NCBI GenBank assembly: GCA_963835085.1
Contig: CAWIED010000001.1
Span: 1,736,001-1,800,000, forward strand
Direction of reading: 5' to 3'
DNA length: 64,000 nucleotides
Source of the DNA: JBDIAG01 sp963835085
Lineage (GTDB): Bacteria > Actinomycetota > Actinomycetes > Actinomycetales > CAWJMD01
Shown piece after piece: positions 35,256 through 44,343 of the stretch (its first letter is position 1; the number at the start of each line of letters is the position of its first letter). Under the pieces are notes generated by a model. The model was not told where the DNA came from. It ran no database searches and was given only the letters and a program-made list of their open reading frames with translations. The translations under genes were made by a program, and so were the position numbers.

Positions 35256-37517
35256 TCAGCGATGCAGGTCGAACCGATCCAGCTCGGTCACCTTGGTCCA
35301 CGCCTGGACGAAGTCCTGGACGAACTTCTCCGCGGCGTCGTCGCTGGCGTACACCTCGGCGAGTGCGCGGAGCTCGGAGTTCGAGCCGAACACCAAATCG
35401 GCGCGAGAGCCGGTCCACTTCGCCTCGCCCGTGGCATCGTCGATGGCCTGGAACGCGTGCGACCCAGGATCCAGCGGCCGCCACGTGCTACCCATCTCGA
35501 GCAGATTCACGAAGAAGTCATTGCTCAGCACGCCCGGCCGCTCGGTCAGCACGCCGAGCTTGGAGCCATCCCAGTTGGTATCCAGAACGCGCAGGCCACC
35601 GACCAGGACGGTCATCTCCGGCGCGCTCAGCGTGAGCAGATTGGCCTTATCGACCAACATGTATTCCGCGGGCAGCTGGGCGTGCTTGCCGTAGTAGCTA
35701 CGGAAGCCGTCAGCGATCGGCTCAAGATAGGCAAACGACTCCGCGTCGGTCTGCTCGGCGCTCGCGTCGACCCGGCCCGGATGGAACGGCACGGTGACGT
35801 CGAAGCCGCCAGCCCTAGCCGCCTGCTCCACCCCGGCGTTGCCCGCCAGCACGATCACGTCAGCCAGCGAGACCCGCTTGCCGCCGGTCTGCTCCGCGTT
35901 GAACGTGGTCTGGATGCCCGCCAAGGTCTCCAGCACCGAGGTCAGCTGGACGGGGTTGTTGATCTCCCAATCCTTCTGCGGGGCGAGTCGGAGCCGGGCA
36001 CCGTTGACGCCCCCGCGCTTGTCGCTGCCTCGGAACGAGGACGCTGCCGCCCACGCGGTCGAGACCAGCTGCGAGACGGTCAACCCCGACGCGACGATCT
36101 GGTCCTTCAGCGCCGCGGCATCGGCATCGTCGATCAGCTCGTGATCGACGGCCGGCAGCGGATCCTGCCAGATCAGCTCTTCGGTCGGCACCTCGGGACC
36201 GAGATAGCGGGCCACCGGCCCCAGGTCGCGGTGAGTCAGCTTGAACCAAGCCCGGGCAAACGCCTCCGCGAACTCCTCCGGGTGCTCGTTGAACCGACGC
36301 GAGATCTTCTCGTACGCCGGATCCATCCGCAGCGCAATGTCCGAGGTCAGCATCCGCGGCTCACGCCGGGTGGACGGGTCGTGCGCCAGGGGCACCAGGT
36401 CGGAGCCTGCTCCGTTCTTCGGCCGCCACTGCCACGCGCCGGCCGGGGACTTGAACAGCTCCCAGTCGTAGGAGAACAGGATGTGGAAGAACTCGTTGTC
36501 CCAGCGGGTCGGGTGATAAGTCCAGGTGACTTCCAGACCTGAGGTGATGGCGTCGTCACCCTTGCCGGTGCCGTACGAGTTTGCCCAGCCGAGCCCCTGC
36601 GCCTCTAGCGGCGCCGCTTCGGGATCGGGTCCCACATGAGAGTCCGGCGCGGCGCCGTGCGTCTTGCCGAAGGTGTGGCCACCGGCAATCAGCGCGACAG
36701 TCTCCTCGTCGTTCATCGCCATCCGCTTGAACGTCTCGCGGATGTCGTGGGCTGAGGCCAGCGGGTCGGGGTTGGCGTTCGGGCCTTCCGGGTTGACGTA
36801 GATCAGACCCATTTGGACCGCCGCGAGCGGGGTGTCGAGCTGCCGGTTACCGGTGTAGCGCTCGTCTCCCAGCCAGGTGGTCTCCGGGCCCCAGTAGACG
36901 TCGTCGTCCGGCTCCCAGACATCGGCGCGGCCGCCCCCGAAACCAAAGGTCTTGAAGCCCATCGACTCCAACGCCACGTTGCCGGCCAAGATCATCAGAT
37001 CGGCCCAGGACAGCGCCTTTCCGTACTTCTTCTTGACCGGCCAGAGCACCCGGCGAGCCTTGTCGAGGCTGACGTTGTCCGGCCAGCTGTTCAGCGGAGC
37101 GAATCGCTGCTGCCCGGCGCCAGCCCCACCGCGACCGTCGCCCACTCGGTAGGTGCCGGCGGAGTGCCAGGCCATCCGGATGGTCAGCGGCCCATAGTGC
37201 CCGAAGTCGGCCGGCCACCAGGCCTGCGAGGTGGTCAACACCTGCTCGATATCCGCCTTCACCGTCGGCAGATCGAGTGATTCGAATGCGGCTGCGTAGT
37301 CAAAATCCTCACCGAGCGGATTCGCCACTGCGGGGTTCTTGGCGAGAATCTTCAGGTTGAGCTTGTTGGGCCACCAATTCTCGTTTGCCGACCCCGCTGT
37401 GGGGTGCGGCTGGTGCTCGCCGTGGAGCACCGGGCAACTGCCCGGGGTTTCGTCCCCGGCCACGAGGGTCGACTCGGTCTCTTCAGCCGACACGACGGGG
37501 GCGTCGCTTTCTGTCAT
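35256..37517 (-). CDS. katG: Catalase-peroxidase
   Basis: A 753-residue bifunctional heme enzyme that destroys hydrogen peroxide in the cytosol. Distal site R114, W117, H118 (IRMAWHSAG); covalent adduct partners W117, Y240 (LIYVNPEG) and probably M266; proximal heme ligand H281 (LIAGGHTFGKTHG). The second, non-heme domain (residues about 440-750) is complete. Starts 8 bases after the furA stop, forming a furA-katG operon as in mycobacteria. All catalytic residues are present. Confidence 0.98.
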   Translation of the reverse strand: MTESDAPVVSAEETESTLVAGDETPGSCPVLHGEHQPHPTAGSANENWWPNKLNLKILAKNPAVANPLGEDFDYAAAFESLDLPTVKADIEQVLTTSQAWWPADFGHYGPLTIRMAWHSAGTYRVGDGRGGAGAGQQRFAPLNSWPDNVSLDKARRVLWPVKKKYGKALSWADLMILAGNVALESMGFKTFGFGGGRADVWEPDDDVYWGPETTWLGDERYTGNRQLDTPLAAVQMGLIYVNPEGPNANPDPLASAHDIRETFKRMAMNDEETVALIAGGHTFGKTHGAAPDSHVGPDPEAAPLEAQGLGWANSYGTGKGDDAITSGLEVTWTYHPTRWDNEFFHILFSYDWELFKSPAGAWQWRPKNGAGSDLVPLAHDPSTRREPRMLTSDIALRMDPAYEKISRRFNEHPEEFAEAFARAWFKLTHRDLGPVARYLGPEVPTEELIWQDPLPAVDHELIDDADAAALKDQIVASGLTVSQLVSTAWAAASSFRGSDKRGGVNGARLRLAPQKDWEINNPVQLTSVLETLAGIQTTFNAEQTGGKRVSLADVIVLAGNAGVEQAARAGGFDVTVPFHPGRVDASAEQTDAESFAYLEPIADGFRSYYGKHAQLPAEYMLVDKANLLTLSAPEMTVLVGGLRVLDTNWDGSKLGVLTERPGVLSNDFFVNLLEMGSTWRPLDPGSHAFQAIDDATGEAKWTGSRADLVFGSNSELRALAEVYASDDAAEKFVQDFVQAWTKVTELDRFDLHR

Positions 37518-37525
37518 TGCTTTCC

Positions 37526-37996
37526 TTACTGTGAGTGATTTCGTCCGGTTGTGGAAAGGTCAAGATTCTGAACGTCGGCACATGTAGCGCAGAGGCCCCA
37601 GAAGGTGACCTCCGCGACGCGTACGTCGAAGCCGTGGACGTCCGACGGGTTGAGGCACGGCGCCGCACCGACGACGCAGTCGACATCTTCGACACGGCCG
37701 CACTCGGTGCAGATCAGGTGATGATGGTTGTCGTGGGCCCGTAGCTCGAACAGCCCGGGATGCCCCGCCGGTTCGATCCGGCGAACCAGCCCGGCGTCGG
37801 CGAAGTCGTTGAGCGCGTTGTAGACCGACTGCAGGCTTGTGCCAGGCACCGTGATGCGCACCAGGGCCAACACCTCGTCAGCCTTGGCGTGCGGGCGCCC
37901 GCGCAGAGCCTCGAACACCGCCCGACGAGGCTCGGTCACGCGCAGTCCAGCTGCCCGAATGGCATCATCGGCGGCTGAGGGTTCGTACGTGTCCAT
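37526..37996 (-). CDS. furA: FurA-type peroxide/iron regulator of katG
   Basis: A 156-residue Fur-family protein. Winged helix DDAIRAAGLRVTEPRRAVFEALRGRPHAKADEVLALV then GTSLQSVYNALNDFADAGLV; metal site HDNHHHLICTECGRVEDVDC; C-terminal zinc pair LCATC. ATG 37996 has no good ribosome site, consistent with a leaderless start. Gene order furA-katG and a perfect operator directly upstream indicate autoregulated control of katG. Confidence 0.93.
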   Translation of the reverse strand: MDTYEPSAADDAIRAAGLRVTEPRRAVFEALRGRPHAKADEVLALVRITVPGTSLQSVYNALNDFADAGLVRRIEPAGHPGLFELRAHDNHHHLICTECGRVEDVDCVVGAAPCLNPSDVHGFDVRVAEVTFWGLCATCADVQNLDLSTTGRNHSQ

Positions 37997-38011
37997 CGCC
38001 TGAAACGCTAA

Positions 38012-38038
38012 CACTCTTTTGAGTTATTCAAAAGAGTG
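38012..38038. promoter_or_regulatory. FurA operator: 11-bp perfect inverted repeat
   Basis: CACTCTTTTGA-GTTAT-TCAAAAGAGTG, arms exact, 16 bases before the furA start. AT-rich in GC-rich surroundings. Expected to overlap the furA promoter and couple furA-katG to peroxide. Confidence 0.85.
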
Positions 38039-38309
38039 CATGGATCTTCGTTGCGCACAGCGGAAGTACGCGTGCTCAGCCAGTGCAGTCGCGAGCCGGC
38101 CATGGGTGCTGGGCGATCGCCCGAGGCCCACCGCTCAACTGCTGCGGCCGAACGGTCCCCAGAGTACGTCACCTGCTCAGGCCGACGCCGCAAGAACCGT
38201 TGTACCGCACCGCACTCCACGCCCAGCGCATCGTCAGTTCAGCGTGCTGACATGCACTGGTCGTCACCGGGTCCAGTCCCGACCGGCGGATGCGGGAGCG
38301 CGAGTCGCG

Positions 38310-39409
38310 CCTCAGTTGTCCCTAGTGACCGGCGCCGAGATCGGCATGGCGTTGGGTCAGCTCATCGGTGGTCCGTCTCCGACCAGCGCGGGCGTCGCCA
38401 CCCACTCCTGGCATCGCTCGTGGTGATGTCGCTGGCGTCGGTGGTGTGCGCACTCGGTCCGTCGATCGGCGTCATGATGCTGGCCCGGTTGGTCCAGGGT
38501 TTCAGCGGGGGTTGGGCCATGGTGATCGCCCGATCCCTGGTAGTCGATCTCGCCTCGGGTCCCCGGCTGGTGAAGTCCCTCAACCTCGTCCAAGGGATCG
38601 CCGGCATCGCGCCGATCATCGGCCCCCTTCTCGGCGCGGTCATCCTGCAACTGTCGCACTGGCGGGTCTCCTTCTGGCTGCTCGCCACGTGGAGCACGGT
38701 CATGCTCGTGACGGTCGCCCTCGCTGTTCGGGAAACCTTGCCTGCCGTGCGACGACAGGGTGGTGGCCTGCGGAATCTGCGCTCCGCCGTTGGGGAGGTC
38801 TTACGGTCACGCGGCTTCGTCGGCTACCTGATTGTGATGGCGTTCTCGATGGGTGTGACCTTTGCCTACGTCGCCACGTCGGCGTTTGTGCTGCAGTCCA
38901 TGAACGGGCTGTCCCCCATGATGTACTCGATCGACTTCGCCGCCAACGCCGTCGGCCTGACCGTCGCCACGCTGATCGCGGCCCGGCTGGCCGGAACGGT
39001 GCCGACCCGGATTGTCATCATCGTCGGACTGAGCGCAACCGCTGCAGCCGGCGGCCTGCTCCTCGTCGGCGCCTGGTGGTTCGACATGCCGCTGTGGATG
39101 GCGATCGTCGGGTTCTTCGTACTCATGACCGCCCAAGGCCTGATCGGGCCCAACGCCGGAGCTCTTGCCTCGGGAGAGGTGCCCAAGCACTCCGGCACAG
39201 GATCTGCGGTTCTCGGATTCCTGCAATGGTGCACTGCGGGCGTAATCGCACCGATCGCTGGTCTCGGCGGTGAACAGACCGCCCTACCGATGGCGCTCAT
39301 CGTCTTGGCGCTCGTAGTCCTTTCCTTCAGCGCGATCGCCGTGACCAGAACTGCGACTCCGGACGCGAAGACCGTGCCGTCGACCGCGAAGACCTCAGCG
39401 TCGTCGTGA
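38310..39409 (+). pseudogene. Bcr/CflA-type MFS drug exporter, N-terminally truncated and frameshifted
   Basis: The frame to 39409 encodes about ten helices of an MFS drug exporter from SDQRGRRHPLLASLVVMSLASVVCALGPS onward. The preceding helix 2 text QLSLVTGAEIGMALGQLIGGP is present but in another frame; the two meet near 38373 where one base seems lost (QLIGGP then SDQRG). Helix 1 and a start codon are absent; upstream sequence runs straight into the furA operator. The C-terminal half shows normal codon use. It is not expected to make a working exporter. Confidence 0.8.
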
Positions 39410-39540
39410 CCAGGCAAGAGGAAATGCAGTTGCGACACCGGCCTGATCAATGTCGTTCCTGGCGTTGGGCCGCCGCTTGCTTCGACTGTGTGCGGCCGCT
39501 AGCGCCATCACGCCGTGACCTGGTCCCGTTCATGGTGCCG

Positions 39541-39603
39541 CCCGCACTGCTGAACGCCATCTACGACCGACTGGCGCGTCTCAAGCGCCAGTACGACCCC
39601 AAG
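39541..39603 (+). pseudogene. Possible remnant of a berberine-bridge-like oxidase C-terminus
   Basis: A short stretch translates LNAIYDRLARLKRQYDPK, resembling the last helix (YxRLxxLKxxYDPxNxF) of BBE-type FAD oxidases. No flanking coding signal remains in this 227-bp gap between the decayed MFS gene and the DUF1059 gene. Weak evidence. Confidence 0.25.
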
Positions 39604-39636
39604 CGCCCTTGCCAATTGCAGCTTCGCCAGGGGCTG

Positions 39637-39831
39637 TCACGCGAGGCTGGGTTCAGCGTCCTGCAAGCCGGCGCGCAGCATCTCCCGCAGTTCCGGCGAG
39701 TCGGCGTGACCGTGCACGGCGACCGCGTGTGCTGCCGCGGTCTCGAGCACCTCGTCCTCCGTACCAGCGATTGTGAGCGTGCAGCCCACGTCGTTCGGCA
39801 CGGCGCGGCAGTCGATCATCTTGCGGCCCAT
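39637..39831 (-). CDS. DUF1059 family small protein
   Basis: 64 residues starting MGRKMIDCRAVPNDVGCTLTIAGTEDEVLETAAAHAVAVHGHADSPELREML. The Cys-x(n)-Gly-Cys pattern and the HAVxxHG motif are the DUF1059 hallmark. GGAGAG lies before ATG 39831. The family is small, cytosolic and of unknown function, often found near stress genes. It follows the cupin gene on the same strand. Confidence 0.85.
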   Translation of the reverse strand: MGRKMIDCRAVPNDVGCTLTIAGTEDEVLETAAAHAVAVHGHADSPELREMLRAGLQDAEPSLA

Positions 39832-39883
39832 GGCACTCTCCATTTCTCCGGGTTGGGTCCTTGTTGTCTGGTCGTTGGCGTCT

Positions 39884-40252
39884 CTAGTCGCGTGCGGCCG
39901 ACTTGGCGTAGTTGCTAGCGCCGAACCAGTCCACGACCACGACCGGCTCGTCACCGACCACCCAGGCGTCGTGGCCGCTGGGTAGCGCAGTGACGTCACC
40001 GGCTTCGGCGACGAACTCGGTGCCGTCGTCCATCCGGATCGCGAGCCGGCCGGTCAAGTGGTACTGGAAGTGCGGCGCTTCGCAGCTGTCGGTGCCAGCG
40101 ATCGGCTTGACGTCGACGGACCAGCGCCACCCGGGTTGGAGGGTCAGTCGGCCGATCTCGGCGTTGCCGACCTGCAGGATTTCCGCGTAGCCGTTCGGGA
40201 ACGGGCGGGTCTCGTCGGGAGCGCTGAAGCTGCGGTGCTCGGTGGTGTGCAT
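39884..40252 (-). CDS. Cupin-domain protein
   Basis: A 122-residue single-cupin protein: EIGRLTLQPGWRWSVDVKPIAGTDSCEAPHFQYHLTGRLAIRMDDGTEFVAEAGDVTALPSGHDAWVVGDEPVVVVDW. The metal-site pattern H-x-Q-Y-H near the first cupin motif and GHDAWVV in the second are compatible with a metal-dependent small-molecule binder. ATG 40252 follows GAGAGG. Divergent from a TetR gene across a strong inverted repeat, so it is probably that regulator's target together with the DUF1059 gene. Confidence 0.85.
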   Translation of the reverse strand: MHTTEHRSFSAPDETRPFPNGYAEILQVGNAEIGRLTLQPGWRWSVDVKPIAGTDSCEAPHFQYHLTGRLAIRMDDGTEFVAEAGDVTALPSGHDAWVVGDEPVVVVDWFGASNYAKSAARD

Positions 40253-40302
40253 GACGCTGCCTCTCAGCGCACGCCCTATTTCCGGGGCGATTGGTCTCAC
40301 CG

Positions 40303-40335
40303 TCTAGTAAGATGAGTCATATTTTACCTACTAGA
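40303..40335. promoter_or_regulatory. TetR operator between cupin and tetR
   Basis: Outer arms TCTAGTA (40303-40309) and TACTAGA (40329-40335) with an inner imperfect palindrome GTAAGATGA-G-TCATATTTTAC. AT-rich and centred in the divergent promoter region. Confidence 0.65.
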
Positions 40336-40360
40336 AAGTCAGTGATCAAGAGGTGGCTGA

Positions 40361-41002
40361 GTGAAGAGTGAACGAATCGCGATGGTCACACCAACGAGCG
40401 GCCGCGAAGACGACCGGGGCACGCGGACGCGCATTCTCGACGTCGCCGAGCGCCTGGTGCAGGAACGCGGCTTCAACGCGGTCAGCTATGCCGACATCGC
40501 CGCCGATCTGCGGCTGACCAAGCCGGCGCTGCACTACCACTTCCCGGGCAAAGCCGAACTGGGCACCGCCCTGCTCACCCGCTACACCGAGCGGTTCAGC
40601 GCCGCGCTCGCCACGCTCGACACCACCCGCCGCGGCGCCGTCGCCAAGCTCGATGGCTATGCAACGCTCTACCTCGATGTGTTGCGCGAAGACCGGATGT
40701 GCCTGTGCGGCATGCTGGCTGCCGAGTACCGGACGCTCCCGCAACCAATGCAGCAGGTCGTGCTGACGTTCTTCGTCGCCAACGAGTCCTGGCTCGAGAC
40801 GGTCCTCGACGCCGGCCGCGACGCCGGCGAACTGCAATTCACCGGCACCTCCCGCGACACCGCCCGGATGATCATCAGCTGCCTGGAGGGCGCGATGCTG
40901 GTCGCCCGCCCCTTCGCCGACACTGCCCGCTTCAGTACGGCAGCCACGAACCTGCTCGCCAGCATCACTACCTCAATACCCGCGAACCACCGCGACCGCT
41001 GA
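40361..41002 (+). CDS. TetR family regulator
   Basis: A 213-residue protein with HTH TRTRILDVAERLVQERGFNAVSYADIAADLRLTKPALHYHFPGKAELGTALL and a TetR_C-type ligand domain. The segment LREDRMCLCGMLAAEYRTLP is shared with YxaF/LmrA-like regulators. GTG 40361 has AGAGGTGG upstream; ATG 40382 is an alternative. Divergent from the cupin gene with an operator-like palindrome between, so it probably represses cupin/DUF1059 expression. Confidence 0.9.
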   Translation: MKSERIAMVTPTSGREDDRGTRTRILDVAERLVQERGFNAVSYADIAADLRLTKPALHYHFPGKAELGTALLTRYTERFSAALATLDTTRRGAVAKLDGYATLYLDVLREDRMCLCGMLAAEYRTLPQPMQQVVLTFFVANESWLETVLDAGRDAGELQFTGTSRDTARMIISCLEGAMLVARPFADTARFSTAATNLLASITTSIPANHRDR

Positions 41003-41188
41003 CCCGAATCACGGACTCGCCGGGCAGGTCGGCGATGATCGACGGCGAGGGTCTGGATTCTGCATCCGCCGTTGACGACGCGGAATCCGCTGGGAGGCCG
41101 TCCAGCCATCAGCGGTATGCGGGTGACCGGTGTGGCGAAGACGTTCGCGTCGAGGAAATGCGAGGGGGGCTATCGGTCACTGAGGACG

Positions 41189-41572
41189 TCAGGCGGCAAC
41201 GACGGTGACGAAACCATCCAGCCCGATGAAGTCATCGACGGTGCGGGTGATCACGACGGCGCCCTGTGCCGCGGCGGTCGCCGCGATCACGAGGTCGATG
41301 GCCCGGCCCCGGACCTCGCGACCGCCTGCCAGGACAAGCCCACATGCCGTCTCGTAGGCGTCCGCGGCCGCGTCGTCGAAGGGAATGCCCGGGCCGAGAA
41401 GGGCCCGGAGGCGACCGATTCGTAATTCGCGGCGGGCCCGTTCGACCGGATCCGTGACCTTGCGGACGCCGTAGCCGAGCTCGGCCCAGGACAACGAAGA
41501 GACGGCAATCTCGTAGTCATGGTGCGAGAGTGCCTCGGCGACAATCAGATTCGTGTCGAGGATCGCCTTGAC
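41189..41572 (-). pseudogene. vapC: VapC-type PIN toxin, start codon lost
   Basis: The frame reads VKAILDTNLIVAEALSHHDYEIAVSSLSWAELGYG, then RAIDLVIAATAAAQGAVVITRTVDDF and ends VTVVAA, a full PIN-domain RNase of 127 residues with the acidic positions D6, E42-type and D94-type kept. The first codon is GTC, not GTG. Changing the C at 41570 on the coding strand back to G would restore both the start and a TGA stop for the upstream antitoxin (GTGA overlap). A TTG at 41494 could start only a truncated protein. Probably inactive. Confidence 0.72.
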
Positions 41573-41715
41573 TCGACGCTCTCCCAGGGGTCGACCACAT
41601 CGAAGGCCGCGCGTTCAGTCGCGATCTCTTGGGCCCACGACTCGTCGGCGCCGACCTCGCGCAGCAATGCGTCAACCTCGTCGCCAGGCACCCAACGCGG
41701 CTGCCGCCGAGCCAC
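41545..41715 (-). pseudogene. VapB-like antitoxin remnant, stop lost
   Basis: Frame from GTG 41715: VARRQPRWVPGDEVDALLREVGADESWAQEIATERAAFDVVDPWESVE, then read-through residues SRRSSTRI to a stop at 41545. The acidic C-terminal half is typical of the toxin-binding part of VapB-type antitoxins. The usual N-terminal DNA-binding domain is not visible; upstream sequence belongs to the opposite-strand hydrolase. The ancestral stop appears to have been TGA at 41571-41569, now TCA. Confidence 0.5.
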
Positions 41716-42585
41716 GATCTCAACGGATTCGACTACGGCCGCCTACCCGGCGCAGAAGGGACGATCATCAGCGTCGCCCACCGCGGCCAGGGCACACCCG
41801 TCGTGCTGCTGCACGGCTTCCCACAGACGCACATCATGTGGCGCGCGGTCGCCGATGAGCTCAGCCGCGACCACACCGTCGTCGTGCCCGACCTCCGCGG
41901 CTATGGCGACAGCGACAAGCCCGAGGAAGCCACACCCGACACGTACTCCAAGCGCACGATGGCCCAGGACATCGTGCAGGTCATGGCCGGCCTCGGCCAC
42001 GATCGGTTCGCACTCATCGGCCACGACCGCGGCGCGCTGGTCGCCGTCCGAGCCGGTCTCGACCACCCGGACACGATCACCCACATCGGCATCCTCGACG
42101 TCCTCCCCACCCTGGACACCTGGGAGGTGCTACACGGCGTCGACGCGAAAGTCGCCTGGCACCTCTACCTCATGGCGCAGCCGAAAGGGCTGCCCGAGAA
42201 GATGATTCAGTCCGTCGCCGACGAGTTCTTCGCCTCGTTCCTCGACGCCTGGGACCCGGCCGGCACGACCTTCACACCGGAGCTTCGGCAGCACTACGTG
42301 GAAAGCTGCTCCCGCGCCGTGCCCTCGATCGTGGCCGACTACCGCGCCAGCGCCACGATCGACCTCGAGTTGGACCGCGCCGACAGAGCGGCCGGCCACC
42401 AGCTCACGATGCCGGTCGGCGTGATCTCACAAGACTGGGGAACCCAGCTCGGCTTCGACCCCACCCAAATCTGGGGCGCATGGGCACCCGACCTCACCTA
42501 TCAACCCATCGACGCCGGTCACTTCATGGCCGAGGAGAAGCCGTCGCAAGTGGCTGACTTCATCCGGCGGCTCCTCGCCCGTTGA
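41629..42585 (+). CDS. Haloacetate dehalogenase-like alpha/beta hydrolase
   Basis: An alpha/beta-hydrolase with aspartate nucleophile in LIGHDRGALVAVRAGLDHP, oxyanion segment PVVLLHGFPQTHIMWRAVADELSRDHTVVVPDLRGYGDSDKP, and catalytic His in IDAGHFMAEEKPS. GHDRG is characteristic of fluoroacetate/haloacetate dehalogenases and epoxide hydrolases. The homologous part begins only around 41720 (GFDYGRLPGAEGTIISVAHRGQG). The upstream 30 codons overlap the antitoxin remnant and look non-native, so the true start may have been lost at a recombination joint. Activity is uncertain. Confidence 0.78.
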   Translation: MGPRLVGADLAQQCVNLVARHPTRLPPSHDLNGFDYGRLPGAEGTIISVAHRGQGTPVVLLHGFPQTHIMWRAVADELSRDHTVVVPDLRGYGDSDKPEEATPDTYSKRTMAQDIVQVMAGLGHDRFALIGHDRGALVAVRAGLDHPDTITHIGILDVLPTLDTWEVLHGVDAKVAWHLYLMAQPKGLPEKMIQSVADEFFASFLDAWDPAGTTFTPELRQHYVESCSRAVPSIVADYRASATIDLELDRADRAAGHQLTMPVGVISQDWGTQLGFDPTQIWGAWAPDLTYQPIDAGHFMAEEKPSQVADFIRRLLAR

Positions 42586-42784
42586 ACACTCTTTGTCAGC
42601 GAAACTCCCCCGCCACCAGACGGTGACGAGTCTCGAATTTCTCGACGTACGCGGACGTGAGCGACCACTACAAGGGTCTGATTTCCCCACCAACGCAGGG
42701 GCCCAAACCCTCGTGGGTGGGAAACTACAGTCGGAAGACTTTGGAGCGTCCGAGGCCGTGGCCTCCCGAGTCTAGGAGTAAGAA

Positions 42785-43171
42785 ATGTCCCGATCCATCT
42801 CTGTTTCCAAGGCCGCGGCGGCGGTCATCAACGCGATCATCAGCATGGTCGGTCTGGCTGTCTCGATCGCGCCTCTCCCCCTTGGCGCCGAGGCTACGGC
42901 GGCGCGGGGCGACCAGCCACCGTTCGCTGCGCTTATCGTCGGCGTCATCCTGGGTGTCCTGGGGCTTGTCGGCAGTTTCGGCATTTGGCGCAGACAACGA
43001 TGGGGTGCGTTCCTCACGATCGGGGTGCGAGCTCTTGACGGTCTCGGCTCTCTTGGCGGCGTTACCGCCGACAGTTTGACCCTGCGTTCCCTGGCGATCC
43101 TCAGTGTGATCGCAGCCGTCGTTGTCATCTACCTGCTGCTTCGTCGCGACCGAGTCCTGGCCGAGTCGTGA
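42785..43171 (+). CDS. Small membrane protein preceding a two-component system
   Basis: 128 residues with four hydrophobic segments (AAVINAIISMVGLAVSIAPLPLGA, FAALIVGVILGVLGLVGSFGIW, WGAFLTIGVRALDGLGSLGGV, LAILSVIAAVVVIYLLL). ATG 42785 follows GGAGTAAGAA. Its stop overlaps the histidine kinase start as GTGA, so the three genes form one operon. It may help the kinase sense the membrane state; no family-specific motif is recognised. Confidence 0.8.
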   Translation: MSRSISVSKAAAAVINAIISMVGLAVSIAPLPLGAEATAARGDQPPFAALIVGVILGVLGLVGSFGIWRRQRWGAFLTIGVRALDGLGSLGGVTADSLTLRSLAILSVIAAVVVIYLLLRRDRVLAES

Positions 43172-44343
43172 CGCGCACGGGGGCGAGAACCGCGGGCGTC
43201 ACGTGGTGGCGTCCGCTGGTTGCGGCCCTCTTGCTTGCTGTCGGCCTGCTGGCCATCTACGTCCTCTCGGGTGCGGTTCTCGGCACCGGCGCTGAGTTGC
43301 TGGTGCCGACCTGGCAGAACGGACTCGCGCTGGCACTCTGCCTGGCAAGTGCAGTGCCGCTGTGGAGATGGCTACGCCCACGCGTGGACGAGTTGGCGGA
43401 CTCCTACCATCAACCACAGGTCGCAATGTCGGTGTTGGCGACCTCCTCGTTCGCACCTGAGGACAGAGTGGCTGCGGCTGTCGCGAAGGCGGTCCACCTG
43501 CCGTGGGTCGAGATAGAACTCGACAGCATGGGCAACTCCGGGCGGCGGCCCGAGGGCACGGACGTCCTTGAGGTCCCGGTGCAGTTTCAAGGCGACGTCT
43601 TCGGTGTGATCAGAGTTGCCGAGAGACGGCGTGGCAGCAGGCTCACGTCGGCAGACCTCGACGTCCTCAGAGAGCTCGCTCATCAACTGGCGCTGAGAGT
43701 CGCTGCGGAGCGAGCGGCAGAGCATCTTGCTGAGTCGCGAACGGCGATCGTTGCAGCACGAGAGGATGAGCGTCTCCGGCTCAGACGCGACCTCCATGAC
43801 GGCCTATCCCCGTCGCTCGCATCGATTCACCTGCAACTCAAGGCTCTTCAACGAGGACTGAAGGCGGACGATCCCCATCGCCCCACGGTCGACGGACTAC
43901 TGGACGATCTCCGACACACGTCTGCTGACCTCAGGCGAGTCGTGTACGACTTGCGGCCCCCCATGCTCGATGACCTGGGCCTTCGGGGGACTCTGTCCCA
44001 CCAGTTCGGTCCTATCGCGCAACCGATGGTGCACCTCGACTTCGAGGACGCCGCATTGCCAGCAGCCGTTGAAGTGGCACTGCTGCGGATAGCCACCGAG
44101 TCGGTGATGAATGCCGTGAAGCACGCTCACGCATCAGACGTGGTTGTCACTGTTGACTGGGGGCAGCAATTGGTCCACCTGACCGTGACGGACAACGGTG
44201 TCGGATTCGATCCTGGAACAACGCCAGGCGTGGGACTCTCCTCGATGCGTGAGCGTGCGGAGGAATTGGGAGGCACTCTCGTTGTGAAATCAGACCCCGG
44301 CACAGGCACGCGGGTCACGGCCTCGATTGGATGGCCATCGTGA
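43168..44343 (+). CDS. NarL-group sensor histidine kinase
   Basis: A 391-residue membrane kinase. Two N-terminal membrane helices, a GAF-like middle (residues about 85-185), then the HisKA_3 phosphoacceptor helix EDERLRLRRDLHDGLSPSLASIHLQLK with the phosphorylated His in RDLHDGL, and an HATPase domain with N box MNAVKHAHA and G box VTDNGVGFD then GVGLSSMRERAEELGG. GTG start overlaps the preceding membrane gene, and the stop overlaps the response regulator. Signal unknown. Confidence 0.93.
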   Translation: MTRTGARTAGVTWWRPLVAALLLAVGLLAIYVLSGAVLGTGAELLVPTWQNGLALALCLASAVPLWRWLRPRVDELADSYHQPQVAMSVLATSSFAPEDRVAAAVAKAVHLPWVEIELDSMGNSGRRPEGTDVLEVPVQFQGDVFGVIRVAERRRGSRLTSADLDVLRELAHQLALRVAAERAAEHLAESRTAIVAAREDERLRLRRDLHDGLSPSLASIHLQLKALQRGLKADDPHRPTVDGLLDDLRHTSADLRRVVYDLRPPMLDDLGLRGTLSHQFGPIAQPMVHLDFEDAALPAAVEVALLRIATESVMNAVKHAHASDVVVTVDWGQQLVHLTVTDNGVGFDPGTTPGVGLSSMRERAEELGGTLVVKSDPGTGTRVTASIGWPS

